Positions 33,686 to 43,603 of a DNA stretch of 64,000 nucleotides are shown here, piece after piece (within the stretch, counting starts at the first letter, position 1; every line of letters begins with the position of its first letter). The notes beneath the pieces were generated by a model, which was not told the origin of the DNA, made no database searches, and was given only the letters and a program-made list of their open reading frames with translations. The translations under genes were made by a program, and so were the position numbers. Where the stretch lies: contig CM070548.1 in assembly GCA_036346405.1 (NCBI GenBank), positions 67,418,877-67,482,876 of the forward strand. Reading direction: 5' to 3'. This DNA comes from Phyllostachys edulis (Eukaryota > Streptophyta > Magnoliopsida > Poales > Poaceae).

Positions 33686-34320
33686 AAGCATTGAAAAGAA
33701 GCGCCAGCATTTTTTTAGACCGAATGGCATTTTGACATAGCAAAATATTCCAAATGGAGTAATAAATGTAGTCTTTTCTTCATCTTCTAGACACATATTG
33801 ATCTGATGGTAACCAGAATATACATCTAGAAAACTTAATATTTCACAACCGACAGCAGAATGAATCAACTGATCAATACAAGGCAAAGGAAAATAATCTT
33901 TTGGACAAGCTTTTATTGAGATCAGTGAAGTCTACACACATTCGCCATTTGCCGTTAGACTTCCTAACCATTACAGGTTGGCCAACCACCCTGGATGGTT
34001 GACTTATCTTATAAATCCTACTTTAAGTAGCTTGTCCAATTCTGATATGATAGCATCTCGTCGATCATGTGCAAATCTCTGTAATTTTTATTTTACAGGT
34101 ATCTTGTCAGGCCGTAAAGCTAGCCTATGCTCGATCACTTCCCTGGGGACTCCGGGCATGTCGGATGCTTGCCATGCGAAGACATCTACGTTAGCTCGGA
34201 GGAAAGTGACGAGTGTGTCTTCCTATTTGGGGTCGGAAGTATCCTTGATGCAAATAGTCTTCGAGGGCTCCTCTCGATCCAAAGGAACCTCTTCATCCTG
34301 GTCGTTCAGCTTTGGTGCAG
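33681..34320 (-). pseudogene. Gypsy-B reverse transcriptase, 5' half (right of Copia-2)
   Basis: Minus-strand RT start: KWRMCVDFTDLNK-like sequence (about 33960-33920, with a frame change), PCIDQLIHSAVGCEILSFLDVYSGYHQINMCLEDEEKTTFITPFG (33886-33750). Then KNAGASFQC up to the Copia-2 junction at 33681. The first catalytic Asp (FLDVYSG) is kept here, unlike Gypsy-A. A one-base change in the A-run near 33713 shifts the frame. 33960-34320 is the poorly conserved linker from protease. Confidence 0.92.
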
Positions 34321-34830
34321 CTTTAGGCTTCGACTGCTTGGTCGAAGGCTACTCCTTGGTTTTCTTCTCGAGTTGGTACTTGACCAACCATCTCGAGGGA
34401 TCGATGGTCACACGTATGCGCCATCTTTTTATCACAGTGAATTGTGAATACTCCTTTGGGACCTGGTATTTTAAAACATTGATACCCGTAATGAGTAGCC
34501 ATTAAGAATTTTGCCAAAGTTGATCATCCGAGTATGGCATTATATGCGGTACCGAAATCGACCACACCAAAGGAGATTTTCTCTATCCTGAAATTGTTGG
34601 GAGAGCCAAATGTTAAGGAAGAGAAACTTGGCCAATAGGTTTAGCTGAAGACCCCGGTATAATCCCATGAAAAGAGTATCGTACCGATCTTACCTTGGTC
34701 CTGGGTACTTGCATCTTGTCCAGGGTACTCGTAAACAAGATGTTTAATGAGCTGCCACTATCAACCAACACTCGATTTACTCGACAGTTGTTGATGGTGG
34801 GCTCGACCATGATCAAAAACCGGCCTGGTC
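34321..34830 (-). pseudogene. Gypsy-B aspartic protease
   Basis: MVEPTINNCRVNRVLVDSGSSLNILFTSTLDKMQVP (34816-34710) has the DSGSS catalytic motif. It continues through FHGIIPGSSAKPIGQVSLP, LTFGSPNNFRIEKISFGVVDF and, after a stop, STLAKFLMATHYGYQCFKIPGPKGVFTI (34517-34323). Placed between gag and RT as in all Ty3/gypsy elements. Stops at about 34517 and 34610. Confidence 0.9.
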
Positions 34831-36846
34831 GAGTAGAAGGGATTGGGCAGTCACTCTTCTCGAAAGAGATGGTGATTTCTGACCACTTTGGTAATTTATT
34901 GACAAGAGGATGGTCAATGGAGTTTACCTCACGTTCGGCAGCCTTAAGCTGTCATTTTGACTCGTATGCCGATGATCCCCCATAAATATGCTCAATGGTA
35001 TGCTCACGATCTTGGAATAGCATCTCGTCGTCGTCGTCTGACTGCTTACGACCACTTGCTTGCTTCACCTGCTCGAGGGTAGGAAGTGGTCCTTTGCCGT
35101 CGTAATAGTCCTTGAGTTTTCGTTGGAAAACCCGGCAGTTACAAATGTCATGTCCTTCCTTTTTATGGAAAGGGCACCACCTAGGCTTGTTGTTCTTTCT
35201 TTCGGGGCGCTTGTCGTTACCTCGACCGGAGAATGGCTTGGAGCCTTAAGGCTTCTTATCGCTTATAACCAAGACTTCCTTGGTACTGTTGGTTTGAGGC
35301 TTTTGACCCTTCGCCTTGTTCCTGGATTTCTTGGCCTTCTTATCTTTCTTCTTACCACTTTCGTCCGCTTCTTGAGGAATTTTATCATCTCGATCAATAG
35401 TGTTGTTCCACTTGGCTGCTTCAGCAGTAGTCGCATATCGATCGACGATCTCAAAGAGTTCGGCGAAAATAGCAGGAGGATTTAAAGCGATATCCTCCGT
35501 GATCCCTCTACTACGGACTCTCTGCTTAAAAGCTCTGATGACAGAAGAATCAGAAACTTTAGGTATAGAATTTCGAACCTAACTGAAATGTCGGATGAAT
35601 TGGTGTAGAGTCTCGTGGTCGTTTTGTCTTATCCTGTGCAGGTCGTCCTCCTTCCTAGGACGATGGTAGGTGCCCTATAATTTGGCTAGTAGCAGGTCAC
35701 AGAGGTGTTGCCATGAATAGATCAACTCGAGTGGTTGATTTAACAACCAAGATTGAGCAGATCCTTCGAGCACAGTAGGATGATAATTTGCCATTACATG
35801 CTCTCCTCCTCCTATTGCTCGGACAGCGGTCGTGTAGATCTGAAGGAATTCGATGGGATTTGGGATCCATCAAACTTCTCCATGTTCATTGGTCAAAACC
35901 GAGGTGGCCAGCGAACTACTTGAAGCTCAGGTGAGAATGCACGACACCCGGTAATGACTTCTTGACGCCTGTTGATCATCAGGCGTTTGAGGAACTCTTC
36001 TCTAACTGGAGTTAAGGTTAGGAGAGCGACATGACCTGGTGTCGCGCCGATCTCCACGCAGTGAATTGTTCGAACGACAGGTAGCTGATGGAGTCATACC
36101 GCTACGAGTTCTGGGTCGATGCCGTTGAGGGTGCTAGAGTCTGGCCATCATGCTTCGAAGCCTTCATGCGATTTCTTCGGCGAAGAGGTCGTAGCCGGGC
36201 ATTCAGGCAAATTCCCGAGATGGGTTCTCAAGCAGATCGTTGATGCGCTGGAGTTCGTGAGCTTCCTCCGACTGATACTGGACGCGCCCAGGCAGATATC
36301 TCTGAGCCACAATTCTTCTCTGTCGGGTTGTCTCAGGATTTACCATATCTAATCTTCGAGTTTGCCTCAATGGAGTACGATTATTTCGATGATCTCTCTC
36401 ACGCTCATCGGAGTGTTGACCCTGTTCATTGCCAGAGGTGTCCTCACCATTGCCACGAGGGGTCGCAATGTGTGATCATCAGAGAGCGTCCTCAATCCGG
36501 TCTCTAAGAGAGTGATCATTATCTGAGGGAAAGGACGAAGACCTCCCGTTGATGATCTCCACTTGCGCTTGAGGAGTAATCGAAAGACACCATCTGGTGA
36601 CTTGGAGCAACCCCTCTAGGAAGGGGAATTCTGGGTTATAACCATCTCCATCCACAAGTGAGCCCTGCGAGAGGATGGTTGAACTCGCAAGAAAAGTGTG
36701 CTCGACCCCATCCTCTGTGGGGCTAAGTGGAGAGAGATGACTACCCGATGCTGATGAAGCTCAGGAATGATGGCTTCCAGGACTTGTCGTGTCAGGTCGG
36801 ACTGTCTTGGACGGACTTGAACATTTGAAGGGAGAACCCTCGTCAT
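34831..36846 (-). pseudogene. Gypsy-B gag, main part
   Basis: Capsid/nucleocapsid polyprotein after the hAT insertion. From 36846: SPSNVQVRPRQSDLTRQVLEAI and a low-complexity N-terminal region. The capsid (about 35880-35500) shows the Tat hallmark order (FDG near 35850, LEGSAQSWLLNQP near 35770, VIRAFKQ near 35540). A Lys-rich stretch precedes a zinc knuckle of the CHHC kind, WCPFHKKEGHDICNC (about 35182-35135), then KDYYDGKGPLPTL toward the protease. Multiple stops across 35580-36500. Gypsy-A has the same layout. Confidence 0.85.
36839..36846. repeat. 8-bp target duplication of the hAT element, left copy
   Basis: CTCGTCAT at 36839-36846 and CTCGTTAT at 38450-38457 flank the element. An 8-bp duplication is diagnostic of hAT transposons. 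One mismatch. Confidence 0.75.
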
Positions 36847-38449
36847 GGTTATCAAATCATCGAGTAGTCGTCGACAAGTCAACAAGTTGCCAGAGGACGA
36901 CCGACTGGAGGCACCGACTCGACTTGCGCCGGCAAGTCGGGCAACTGGTTGACTAGTTGTTGACTTGCCAATCGACTAGTCGACCAGTTGGAGGCAAGTC
37001 GGGCGACTGGGATGTGGGGCCAGGTTGTCAGGGGCAGTGGCAAAGAGGCAAGAGGGGGGAGTCAGGGAGGGAGTGAGGCCAGTCGATCTCAACTTCACGC
37101 GTGAGCTCAGAGAGGCGCAGCTCCCAGATCCGGTCTCTGCCTCTGCGCCGTCAGTCTTCGCCTCACGCGTGAGCTCGGAGAGGCGCAGACACCGCAGAGC
37201 TCCAGATCCGGGCTCCGAATCTAGCTCCCACCACGCCACCGCCGACCTTCGTCCTCATCCCTCAGAGCCAGCTCCTTCCGCATCGCCGCCGGCCTTCGTC
37301 CTCCTTCCTCCTCCGCGCCGCCTGGCCACAGCTCCCGCCGCTCCCGTCGCCCAGCGCCTAGGTATGCTCCTCTCCTCTGGTCCTCTTCCTCTCCTTTGTT
37401 CCACTGGAGTAAGGGAGGGAGGTAAGGGAGGGAGCTCGGTGGCCAGCGCACTGGGGGGAAGGGAGGGAGTTCGGTGGATTTGGGGCCTATGCGCGTGACT
37501 GCATGGCCGTGGAGGATGATTTGGGGGCTTCGCCGCTTGGAGATCGGGAGAGTGAGGGGTCGAGGGAGGGGGTATGGGGAGAAGGGGGAACTCGGCTAGA
37601 GGAGTGGATATAGATAGGGTCCATCTGCTAGTGTACATCCTGAACCAAAACTTTGATGGATCTGTTTCTTTTTAATCCATTCTCCCAGTATTTGATAAGA
37701 AGTTAAGAACTGTGTTAATTATGTTCTTGTAATGCAGAAGCACAAAAAAAATGGCAAGTGCAAGTATTGCATCCTCCGAAACCATGTATGATCCAAAGAC
37801 CGATCCAAAACAGAAGGCTAAGTCTAATGATCCGGGATGGAAGTATGGCTTTTGGCCAGTTATTGGCAACCGAGATTTGGTCCAATGTTCGCTTTGTGAC
37901 CGGAAGGTATCGGGAGGAATCAAAAGGTTTAAGAAGCATCTTGCGGGTGGGTTTGGAGATGTTAAAAAATGTGCTAAGACTACAACAGCAATCATGAAAA
38001 AGATGCGAGAGGCTTTGTGGAAGTACAAGAAGGGCAGACCACTCTTCCTAGATTGTGATGATGAAGGAGAAGATGAAGATGTGAGTGTGACAACAACCGA
38101 CAAGGAGTCCCAAGCCTCTGTTGTGCAATTAAGTTTTGGGATAGTCGACATGTGAGTGTGACAACAATCGAAGATGGTGATAGAGAGAACATGGATGCTA
38201 CTACTAATTTAGATGAGTAATGAGTTCGAGATGGATGACTTTTGAGAGATGAGAGTTGGACATGTTATTGTTGTGGATTTATGTTATATCATTAGACTCT
38301 AAGCTTGTGGACTTATTTTATTGTCGTGGGCTTACGTTGGCTATGTTGTGCTTGTTATGTTGCTCATGAAAGTATGACTAGTCAGTGACTAGTCGGCAAG
38401 TCGGTCACTAGGAGGGTAGCGTCGACTTGCCGACTTAATAAACTTGACC
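36847..38449. mobile_element. hAT-type DNA transposon derivative (1.6 kb) carrying a BED-finger exon
   Basis: Flanked by an 8-bp direct repeat, with imperfect terminal inverted repeats: left GGTTATCAAATCAT..AGT.GTC..CGAC, right end reverse complement GGTCAAGTTTATTAAGTCGG. Subterminal regions are full of GACTAGTC and CAAGTCGG motifs in both orientations (36862-37012 and 38366-38436), as in hAT elements. The interior has a GC-rich leader, a possible intron and one BED-zinc-finger exon, with the DUF659 and hAT dimerisation domains missing. It is therefore an internally deleted, non-autonomous copy. It splits the gag of Gypsy-B. Confidence 0.8.
37751..38155 (+). CDS. BED-type zinc finger protein, N-terminal fragment of a hAT transposase
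   Basis: 134 codons from the ATG at 37751, which follows a likely splice acceptor (TTGTAATGCAG, ending 37737). Residues ~28-80 read DPGWKYGFWPVIGNRDLVQCSLCDR, then GGIKRFKKHLAGGFGDVKKC. The spacing C-x2-C-xn-H-x8-C and the DPGWKYG lead-in match the BED finger at the start of plant hAT transposases, where it binds transposon ends. A Lys-rich helix and an acidic stretch (CDDEGEDED) follow before the stop. The catalytic core is absent. A GC-rich leader with a possible donor at about 37361 (CCTAG|GTATGC) suggests a non-coding first exon. Such a fragment could bind ends without cutting; this is inference. Confidence 0.75.
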   Translation: MASASIASSETMYDPKTDPKQKAKSNDPGWKYGFWPVIGNRDLVQCSLCDRKVSGGIKRFKKHLAGGFGDVKKCAKTTTAIMKKMREALWKYKKGRPLFLDCDDEGEDEDVSVTTTDKESQASVVQLSFGIVDM

Positions 38450-38457
38450 CTCGTTAT

Positions 38458-38734
38458 GCTCTGAGCCTGCCTTGGTACAGTCCTGATCATAGTTGGATTG
38501 ACCCTTGCCCTCTAAGGAAACTAGTCCCTCAGTTGGACGTAACGTTGTGAGGGATAAGGATCCCTTCTCAACTCTATCGGTGGTATGGTCTTCTGAATCT
38601 GATGAATGATCTCTAGAGGCAACATTACCGTCAGATGATACAATACTCGGCTCGTAGTTGAAGCCGGCATCCATGTCGATATCTGCGTAATCGGCCAAGT
38701 CGAACCAGTTCTCCTCGTTCCACTCTCCTGCCAT
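38458..38734 (-). pseudogene. Gypsy-B gag N-terminus, separated by the hAT insertion
   Basis: Starts at the ATG at 38734 (MAGEWNEENWFDLADYADID), 50 bp inside the primer site, and is open through SEHNEG where the hAT element begins. The frame continues on the other side of the transposon (SPSNVQVRP at 36846). Acidic and Ser/Thr-rich; no domain recognised in this N-terminal part. Confidence 0.82.
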
Positions 38735-38783
38735 GGAAGCATTAGAGTTGAGAAAAATGAAGGAAACCTATCGATAGGAGTAC

Positions 38784-38800
38784 CCCACGGACGGCGCCAA
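38784..38800 (-). other. Gypsy-B primer binding site
   Basis: TGGCGCCGTCCGTGGGG on the minus strand, two bases from the 5' LTR. The same sequence, with one change, is next to the Gypsy-A LTR. This is the kind of primer site seen in grass Tat elements; I did not identify the tRNA. Confidence 0.8.
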
Positions 38801-38802
38801 CT

Positions 38803-39455
38803 GTCGGTATTTTTGAACCAATCTAATGATTGTTTGATTCGGGGGGTCTCCAAGACTCAAATCACGCAGATAGAATGACATAGGGATTTTTATACAGGTT
38901 CAGGCCTTCTCCGGAGAGAATAATAACCCTACTCCTGTGTGGCTATATTGAATATGCTAGTTATAGATCAAGAGAAAGACTTAAGTCTAATGTCTTGTGC
39001 TCTTGATTGCCTCTCTCTCTTGCCGTCTGCTTGCTGGAGTAGTAACGTCCCCATGTCGCCAGGTGGTTATCATCAAGGCAGAGAGTTTAATCGTGTAATT
39101 ATTCCAGAGAATAACAGCGTATACTAACTATTTAGATGCCCTAATTAATTGTGCCTACTTGTCTATAAGCTCAATCAATTATAGGGTGGTAGTAGTTGAC
39201 CTGGTCGTAAAAGGACTTACGAACATATGGTGGTTTTAGAAGATCTTACGACCATGAGGTAGTCGTAGAAGAACTTATGACTATGGGGTAGCCGTAGAAG
39301 AACTTACGACCATGAGGTAGTCGTAGAAGGTCTTACGACTCCAGCTTTTCCCTTATGAACATTAAGGGGTATACTCAAAAACCATATGATGGTATTATTA
39401 TCCATAATAAGAATTGCAGATAAATAATTAAATGAGGATTACTAGATCCTCGTCA
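38803..39455 (-). repeat. 5' LTR of Gypsy-B (653 bp)
   Basis: TG (TGTCGGTATTTT) to CA (CTCGTCA). It lacks about 100 bp present in the left LTR and has its own copy of the minisatellite at 39190-39345. Confidence 0.92.
39190..39345. repeat. Self-complementary minisatellite, 5' LTR copy
   Basis: About five units of the GTCGTAG...CTTACGAC repeat, at the same LTR position as 14514-14680 but with different substitutions. Confidence 0.83.
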
Positions 39456-39460
39456 CATAC

Positions 39461-41634
39461 CTTTAGGGACGTCCTCCTTGGTGAAAGTCAGGGAGGTCTC
39501 TGACCACTTGGGGTACTCCGGACGGCCAGGTGGAGCCCCAACATTATTGACGTCTCCCCATGACGCCTTGTACTGTTGCTTGGAGGTGTATGCAACAGAG
39601 CCCCCGTAGATGCCATTAACAAGGTGATCCGTCCTCTGTAATGACATCTCTGTGTCTTTGTCGTTGGTTTGGACCACTAGTGGTCCACTATCTTCTAGCG
39701 GGACAGGCATTAAACCCTTCCTGTCGTAATACTCCTCCATCTACTTCTGCTAAGTACGGCAATTGCGGAGGTCATGGCTAGGAACCTTGTGCAATGGGCA
39801 CCAACGCTCATTGCTCCTGGACACATTTGCAGCATGCGAGGTAGTACGGTCATTCAAATGACCTCCTTGCCTCCTTTTGCTCCATGGACCTTTGCTTTTG
39901 TCGTAGGGTGGTCGCTGGTCAATGGCAGCAACCTCCCTGGTAGGTTTCTTGGACCTCCCCTGGTCCTTCTTCCTGGGTTTCCCCTTGCTGCTCGTAGAGC
40001 CTTCGGACCTCTTGGAGTTTTTCTCTTTGACGTCCTCGAGGCCTGGCTGAGGAGGGGTGGTCCCCTTGTCCACTATTCGGTTCCACTCCACTGTCTCGTT
40101 GGCATCGAAGTACCGATCAGTCATGTCAAAGAGTTCTGACACGGTCCTAGGTGGGTTGATATTGAGGTCCTCTGTGAACCTTCGATACCTGACTGCCTGT
40201 TTAAAAGCTCGAATCACAGAGTCATCAGAAATGTTTGGTATAGTGTTACGAACTTCTATGAAACACTTTATAAACTAACGTAAATTTTCGTCAGGGGTTG
40301 ACGGAGCCAATGCAAATCATCCTCCTTCCCCGGTTTTTCATAACAACTTTTGAAGTTATTTTATAGTGCATTGCAAAGCATCTCCCGGTTATATATGGAT
40401 CTCTCAGGCTGGTTGAACAACCAGGTCCTAGCGGAACCCTTTAGAACCGTGGGTAAACAATTAGCCATTACCTTATCATCGCCTCCAGTAGCCTAAATGG
40501 TGAAAGTATAGACTTGGAGAAACTCTGATGGGTTTTGTGTCCCATCAAAATTTTCCATACTTCCTGGTTTGAGCTTCTCTGGCCAGGTAACATCTTTTAG
40601 TCCAGGAGAGAAAGCTTTGCAACTTGCATAAGGTCCAACACATTGTTGTACATTGCGATGATTATTATGACCAGCAGAAGATCTGAGACGTCTATCATGT
40701 CCCGAAAAATGGGTGTCGTGCTCACCTTGGCCTTGGACGTGACGGCCAGGAACACCATCACTTCGGCCTTGCCTTCGTTGTCCAAGTGAGGACCCTTCTA
40801 AACGAGAGTCTTTCTGGGAAAGCGCAGTATGCGATCGGGTGGAGATATTCTCTGCGGCATCTTGTAGCTCTTGTGCGATAGCACACATTACTTGCACTCC
40901 TTGCTCCAGAGTTAATCCATCCGGAGGACGTGCAATGGCACTCGATAAGTAGCAAACGCGCTCCGTAGGGGAATCCTCCTGCATGGGGGTTGGCAAGGCG
41001 TTTGGGTCCCTTACCATCATTGCCCGTGATGGTGGCGTATGCATCGCCTGTTGTGGCGCCCTCGCTGCGGAACTAAGGGTGTTCTGGTAGTAGTGGTTGC
41101 GAACCTGCGAAATGTGCGCTTGTGTGGCGGCACGTATCTCGGCTTGTCGGACCTCCTCTCCTTGTTGGAGGCATTCCCGCTCTTCCTGTTCCTAGCGTTG
41201 CCCTGATGTTTCGGGGTCATCGCCGGCATTGGATTGACTGTTACTGACGGTGACGACCTAACAACCGTCGAAACAGGCAGAAGGGGTGAACATACTATCA
41301 TCCTCTAAGGAAGAAGATGAGGTGTACTGTAAGGTGCAGAGAAGATTCTCCCCAGAAGTTTTCTTCAGGCCCTCAACGTGGAGGCTGCCAGCGAGATCAT
41401 CATGACACGTTGGGCTCCAGGAATCTTTCAATCTCTTGCTCTAAGGGAGACAGGCTTGGGATAGTACTCGTCCATGGCGGCACTTGTGGACGAAGGCATG
41501 GTCAGTGTAGAGCCAGCGGGTGTGGACTCGGGCGGGCGATGGTGCTTCGGCAATGGCTTTGAAGGAACTGTTGGTGTTGCCGGATACGAGGATGAAGCTT
41601 TCCTCCATGTGGTCATCGGAGTTGGAAACATCAA
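39461..41634 (-). pseudogene. Gypsy-A gag and protease N-terminus (broken)
   Basis: From the 5' side: an N-terminal low-complexity segment starting near 41634 (MMFPTPMTTWRKASSS) and a Lys/Arg-rich part (41301-41017). The capsid region (41044-40493) has DVTWPEKLKPGSMENFDGTQNPSEFLQVY. A broken stretch with LKGSARTWLFNQP follows (about 40480-40400), then VIRAFKQAVRYRRFTEDLNINPPRTVSELFDMTDRYF (40217-40100). A CHHC knuckle WCPLHKVPSHDLRNC lies near 39800-39760. The linker MEEYYDRKGLMPVPLED (39740-39453) leads into the protease cut by Gypsy-B. At least five stops or frame changes. Confidence 0.88.
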
Positions 41635-41730
41635 GGATGCTTTCTTCTCACCACACTAGTAGACTTCGATTCATGTGCAAGGCACTGGATTCCTAACTAG
41701 AATTGAGTTGGCGAAGATTGCAACATCGAT

Positions 41731-41747
41731 CCCCACGGACGGCGCTA
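41731..41747 (-). other. Gypsy-A primer binding site
   Basis: TAGCGCCGTCCGTGGGG on the minus strand, two bases from the LTR; one base different from the Gypsy-B site. Confidence 0.78.
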
Positions 41748-41749
41748 GC

Positions 41750-42379
41750 TGTCGATGTTTGGGACTCTCGTCACAGAACGGACAAACAAAAGTATATAAA
41801 GAGAATAGAAATTGCTATCTATTCGCCAAAGGACTCAAACGGTGATGTATATTGCAAAGGGTATGCTCTGATTATAGGGAGAGTGACTGTGAATAAACGT
41901 GGATTAGGGTTAATGTACAAAATCTCGGATGATTACAAAGGCGCACAGGCCGGGTTTTTATAATTCTACAAACGTTGGTAGTTGGTTGCAGTGGTGCCTC
42001 TTCACGCCAATAGTCATGTCCCTTTAAGCCAATCATTGCGTCTCTTCATGATGATCGTATGTGTCTCCTGTTGCAATGGCCAATACCCTCTCTCTCCACA
42101 TGGGCTATTATTAACCACACATGGGTAACCGCTTTTAAGGACCTCTTCTACAAGGGAGAGGTCCTGGAGTGGTCTGAGAAGACCTCTCAGGGGAGGTCCA
42201 ACAGGACGTCCAGAAGAGGTTTGAGAATGGCCCAAGAAAAGACTTTTGGGCCTACCTTCTGACCGCTTTGATTGATCTTGCACCCAGCAAGCTAATTTGG
42301 GGCTAGTAAGGATCCAGTTTATTTATAAATAAGCAAACAAAGTATACCCGTATTACTGACTGGTCAACAATCCTCGTCA
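41750..42379 (-). repeat. 5' LTR of Gypsy-A (630 bp)
   Basis: Starts TGTCGATGTTTGGG and ends CCTCGTCA, the same terminal pattern as the Gypsy-B LTR (TGTCGG..CTCGTCA), but the bodies differ and the minisatellite is absent. The 3' partner LTR lies outside the window. The next bases, CACTC, would be the target duplication. Confidence 0.85.
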
Positions 42380-42867
42380 CACTCATTGGAGTTTATGGCG
42401 GCCAAAATATGAGTGACATTCTCTGACTGAGAGTACTCGATCTCTATAGCTATCAGATTATTGAACACCTTATTGAAGCGAGTAAACATGTCATCGATAC
42501 TCTCTCTAGGATGCATCTTGAGTTTGGTGTACTCTCGCATGTAGACTGTTTGGCGCACTTACTTGATTTGAGAAGAGCCCTCATCATAGGTCTAAAGAGT
42601 GTGCCAAATCTCCTGCGTGATCTCCAGATGACAAATATTATCAAACTCATGTCTACCAAACCCGGTATATAGGAAGTTCTTGCCCTACGGTTGTTAGCCA
42701 AAGTAGCCATTGAGTGTAGCAACCTGAGGTAGAACCGAAGGATCCTCCACGGTCTTCTATATGGCTTGGCCTTTGCTCTGAAGGTAGACACACATCCTAT
42801 TCTTCCAACAGGCATAGTCGAACCCATCGAAGATATGTAGCTTCGTGGAGTACTTATCAGTTACCAT
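42380..42867 (-). pseudogene. Copia-3 gag N-terminal fragment
   Basis: The ATG at 42867 starts MVTDKYSTKLHIFDGFDYACWKNR, matching the Copia-1 and Copia-2 gag N-termini. It continues with stops through FLYTGFGRHEFDNI and MHPRESIDDMFTRFNKVFNN to HILAAINSNE, where the Gypsy-A LTR cuts it. Identity is clear from collinearity with 31830-31330 in Copia-2. Confidence 0.88.
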
Positions 42868-42905
42868 GTTCATCGACCAGTTAAGATGAAGTATGAACTA
42901 ATCGG

Positions 42906-42917
42906 GCTCTGATACCA
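42906..42917 (-). other. Copia-3 primer binding site
   Basis: TGGTATCAGAGC on the minus strand, two bases from the LTR start at 42920. Confidence 0.92.
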
Positions 42918-43500
42918 CTTGTTAGACTGAAATAGCGACTGGAGGGGGCTGAATAGGAGCCCACTTTTTCTCCCCTCGTATTCAACTATGTTTTCACTCC
43001 AATAGCTATTCAAAACTACGAAGATAAAGTTCTCAAAATCATATAGGAAGATTTGAGCTAAAACCAAGAAAATCATACTTCAATGCCCCTCAGCCGGTCT
43101 GACCGGCAAACAATCGGCGATCTAACCACACGGCCAGTCTGACTGCTCCTGAAGGCCGGTCTAACTGCTCACCCTTGCTGACAGAAAATAGCACGACGAA
43201 GGATCCACAAAACGACATAACTTTTGATCTAAAGATCCAAATCACCGAGGATTTCAGACATAAGATGGTCAAGAATCTATTCCAACTGAAGATTGAGATG
43301 ATCAAAGCCAAGGTTCCATGAATTTCTTGATTGAGGACAAGAAGACACACAACTTGATAAAAACCTAAACTTGATCCAAAAACTTGTTTGTTGACGAAAG
43401 ATGATCAAGATGACCTTAGATTGATTTTTCACAAGTCCTAGCAAGCTAGATCACAGCTAAAGACCAAGGCAAAACCCATAGAATACAAGAACCCTAAAAT

Positions 43501-43503
<3 letters not shown>

Positions 43504-43535
<32 letters not shown>
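43504..43535. repeat. (AG)n microsatellite
   Basis: About 16 uninterrupted AG units inside the Copia-3 LTR; absent at the same place in Copia-1 and Copia-2, where only a short GAGAG run occurs. Confidence 0.95.
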
Positions 43536-43536
<1 letters not shown>

Positions 43537-43603
43537 AAGAACAATAGAGAACTCATCTTTGCACGAATATGATTGGATTGAATTGAGGATTGAAGGTTTA
43601 TAG

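Larger units (their letters stand above)
14030..39455 (-). mobile_element. Gypsy-B (Tat-clade Ty3/gypsy) with nested Copia-2 and hAT insertions
   Basis: Complete element on the minus strand. 5' LTR 38803-39455, primer site 38784-38800, gag from 38734, protease near 34.8 kb, RT split by Copia-2 (33681-34010 and 22560-22840), RNase H1, RNase H2 and integrase to 20228. A plus-strand multi-exon antisense gene (15412-19235) and 3' LTR 14030-14786 follow. Flanked by CATAC/CATAC. Removing Copia-2 (10.84 kb) and the hAT element (1.6 kb) gives an element of about 13 kb, a plausible size for an aORF-bearing Tat element. Confidence 0.93.
39456..42379 (-). mobile_element. Gypsy-A, 5' segment (gag, primer site, 5' LTR)
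   Basis: Resumes with CATAC (target copy at 39456-39460) and the N-terminal protease/gag end that pairs with 14029. It contains gag relics to about 41634, the primer site 41731-41747 and the 5' LTR 41750-42379. At 42380 the gag of Copia-3 begins, so Gypsy-A inserted in Copia-3. Confidence 0.9.

Noticed and set aside
36900..37010. GTCGAC/GACTAGTC-rich stretch as part of the Gypsy-B minisatellite
   Set aside because: Unit sequence differs (GACTAGTC, CAAGTCGG), it recurs only at the two ends of the hAT element, and fits subterminal transposase-binding repeats.
37221..37638. Pro/Arg-rich minus ORFs in the hAT leader
   Set aside because: Antisense shadows of a GC-rich leader with repeated blocks.
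42920..43603. Copia-3 LTR ending at 43603 as a truncated LTR
   Set aside because: The remainder of the LTR resumes at 46834 after a solo LTR with a 5-bp duplication.
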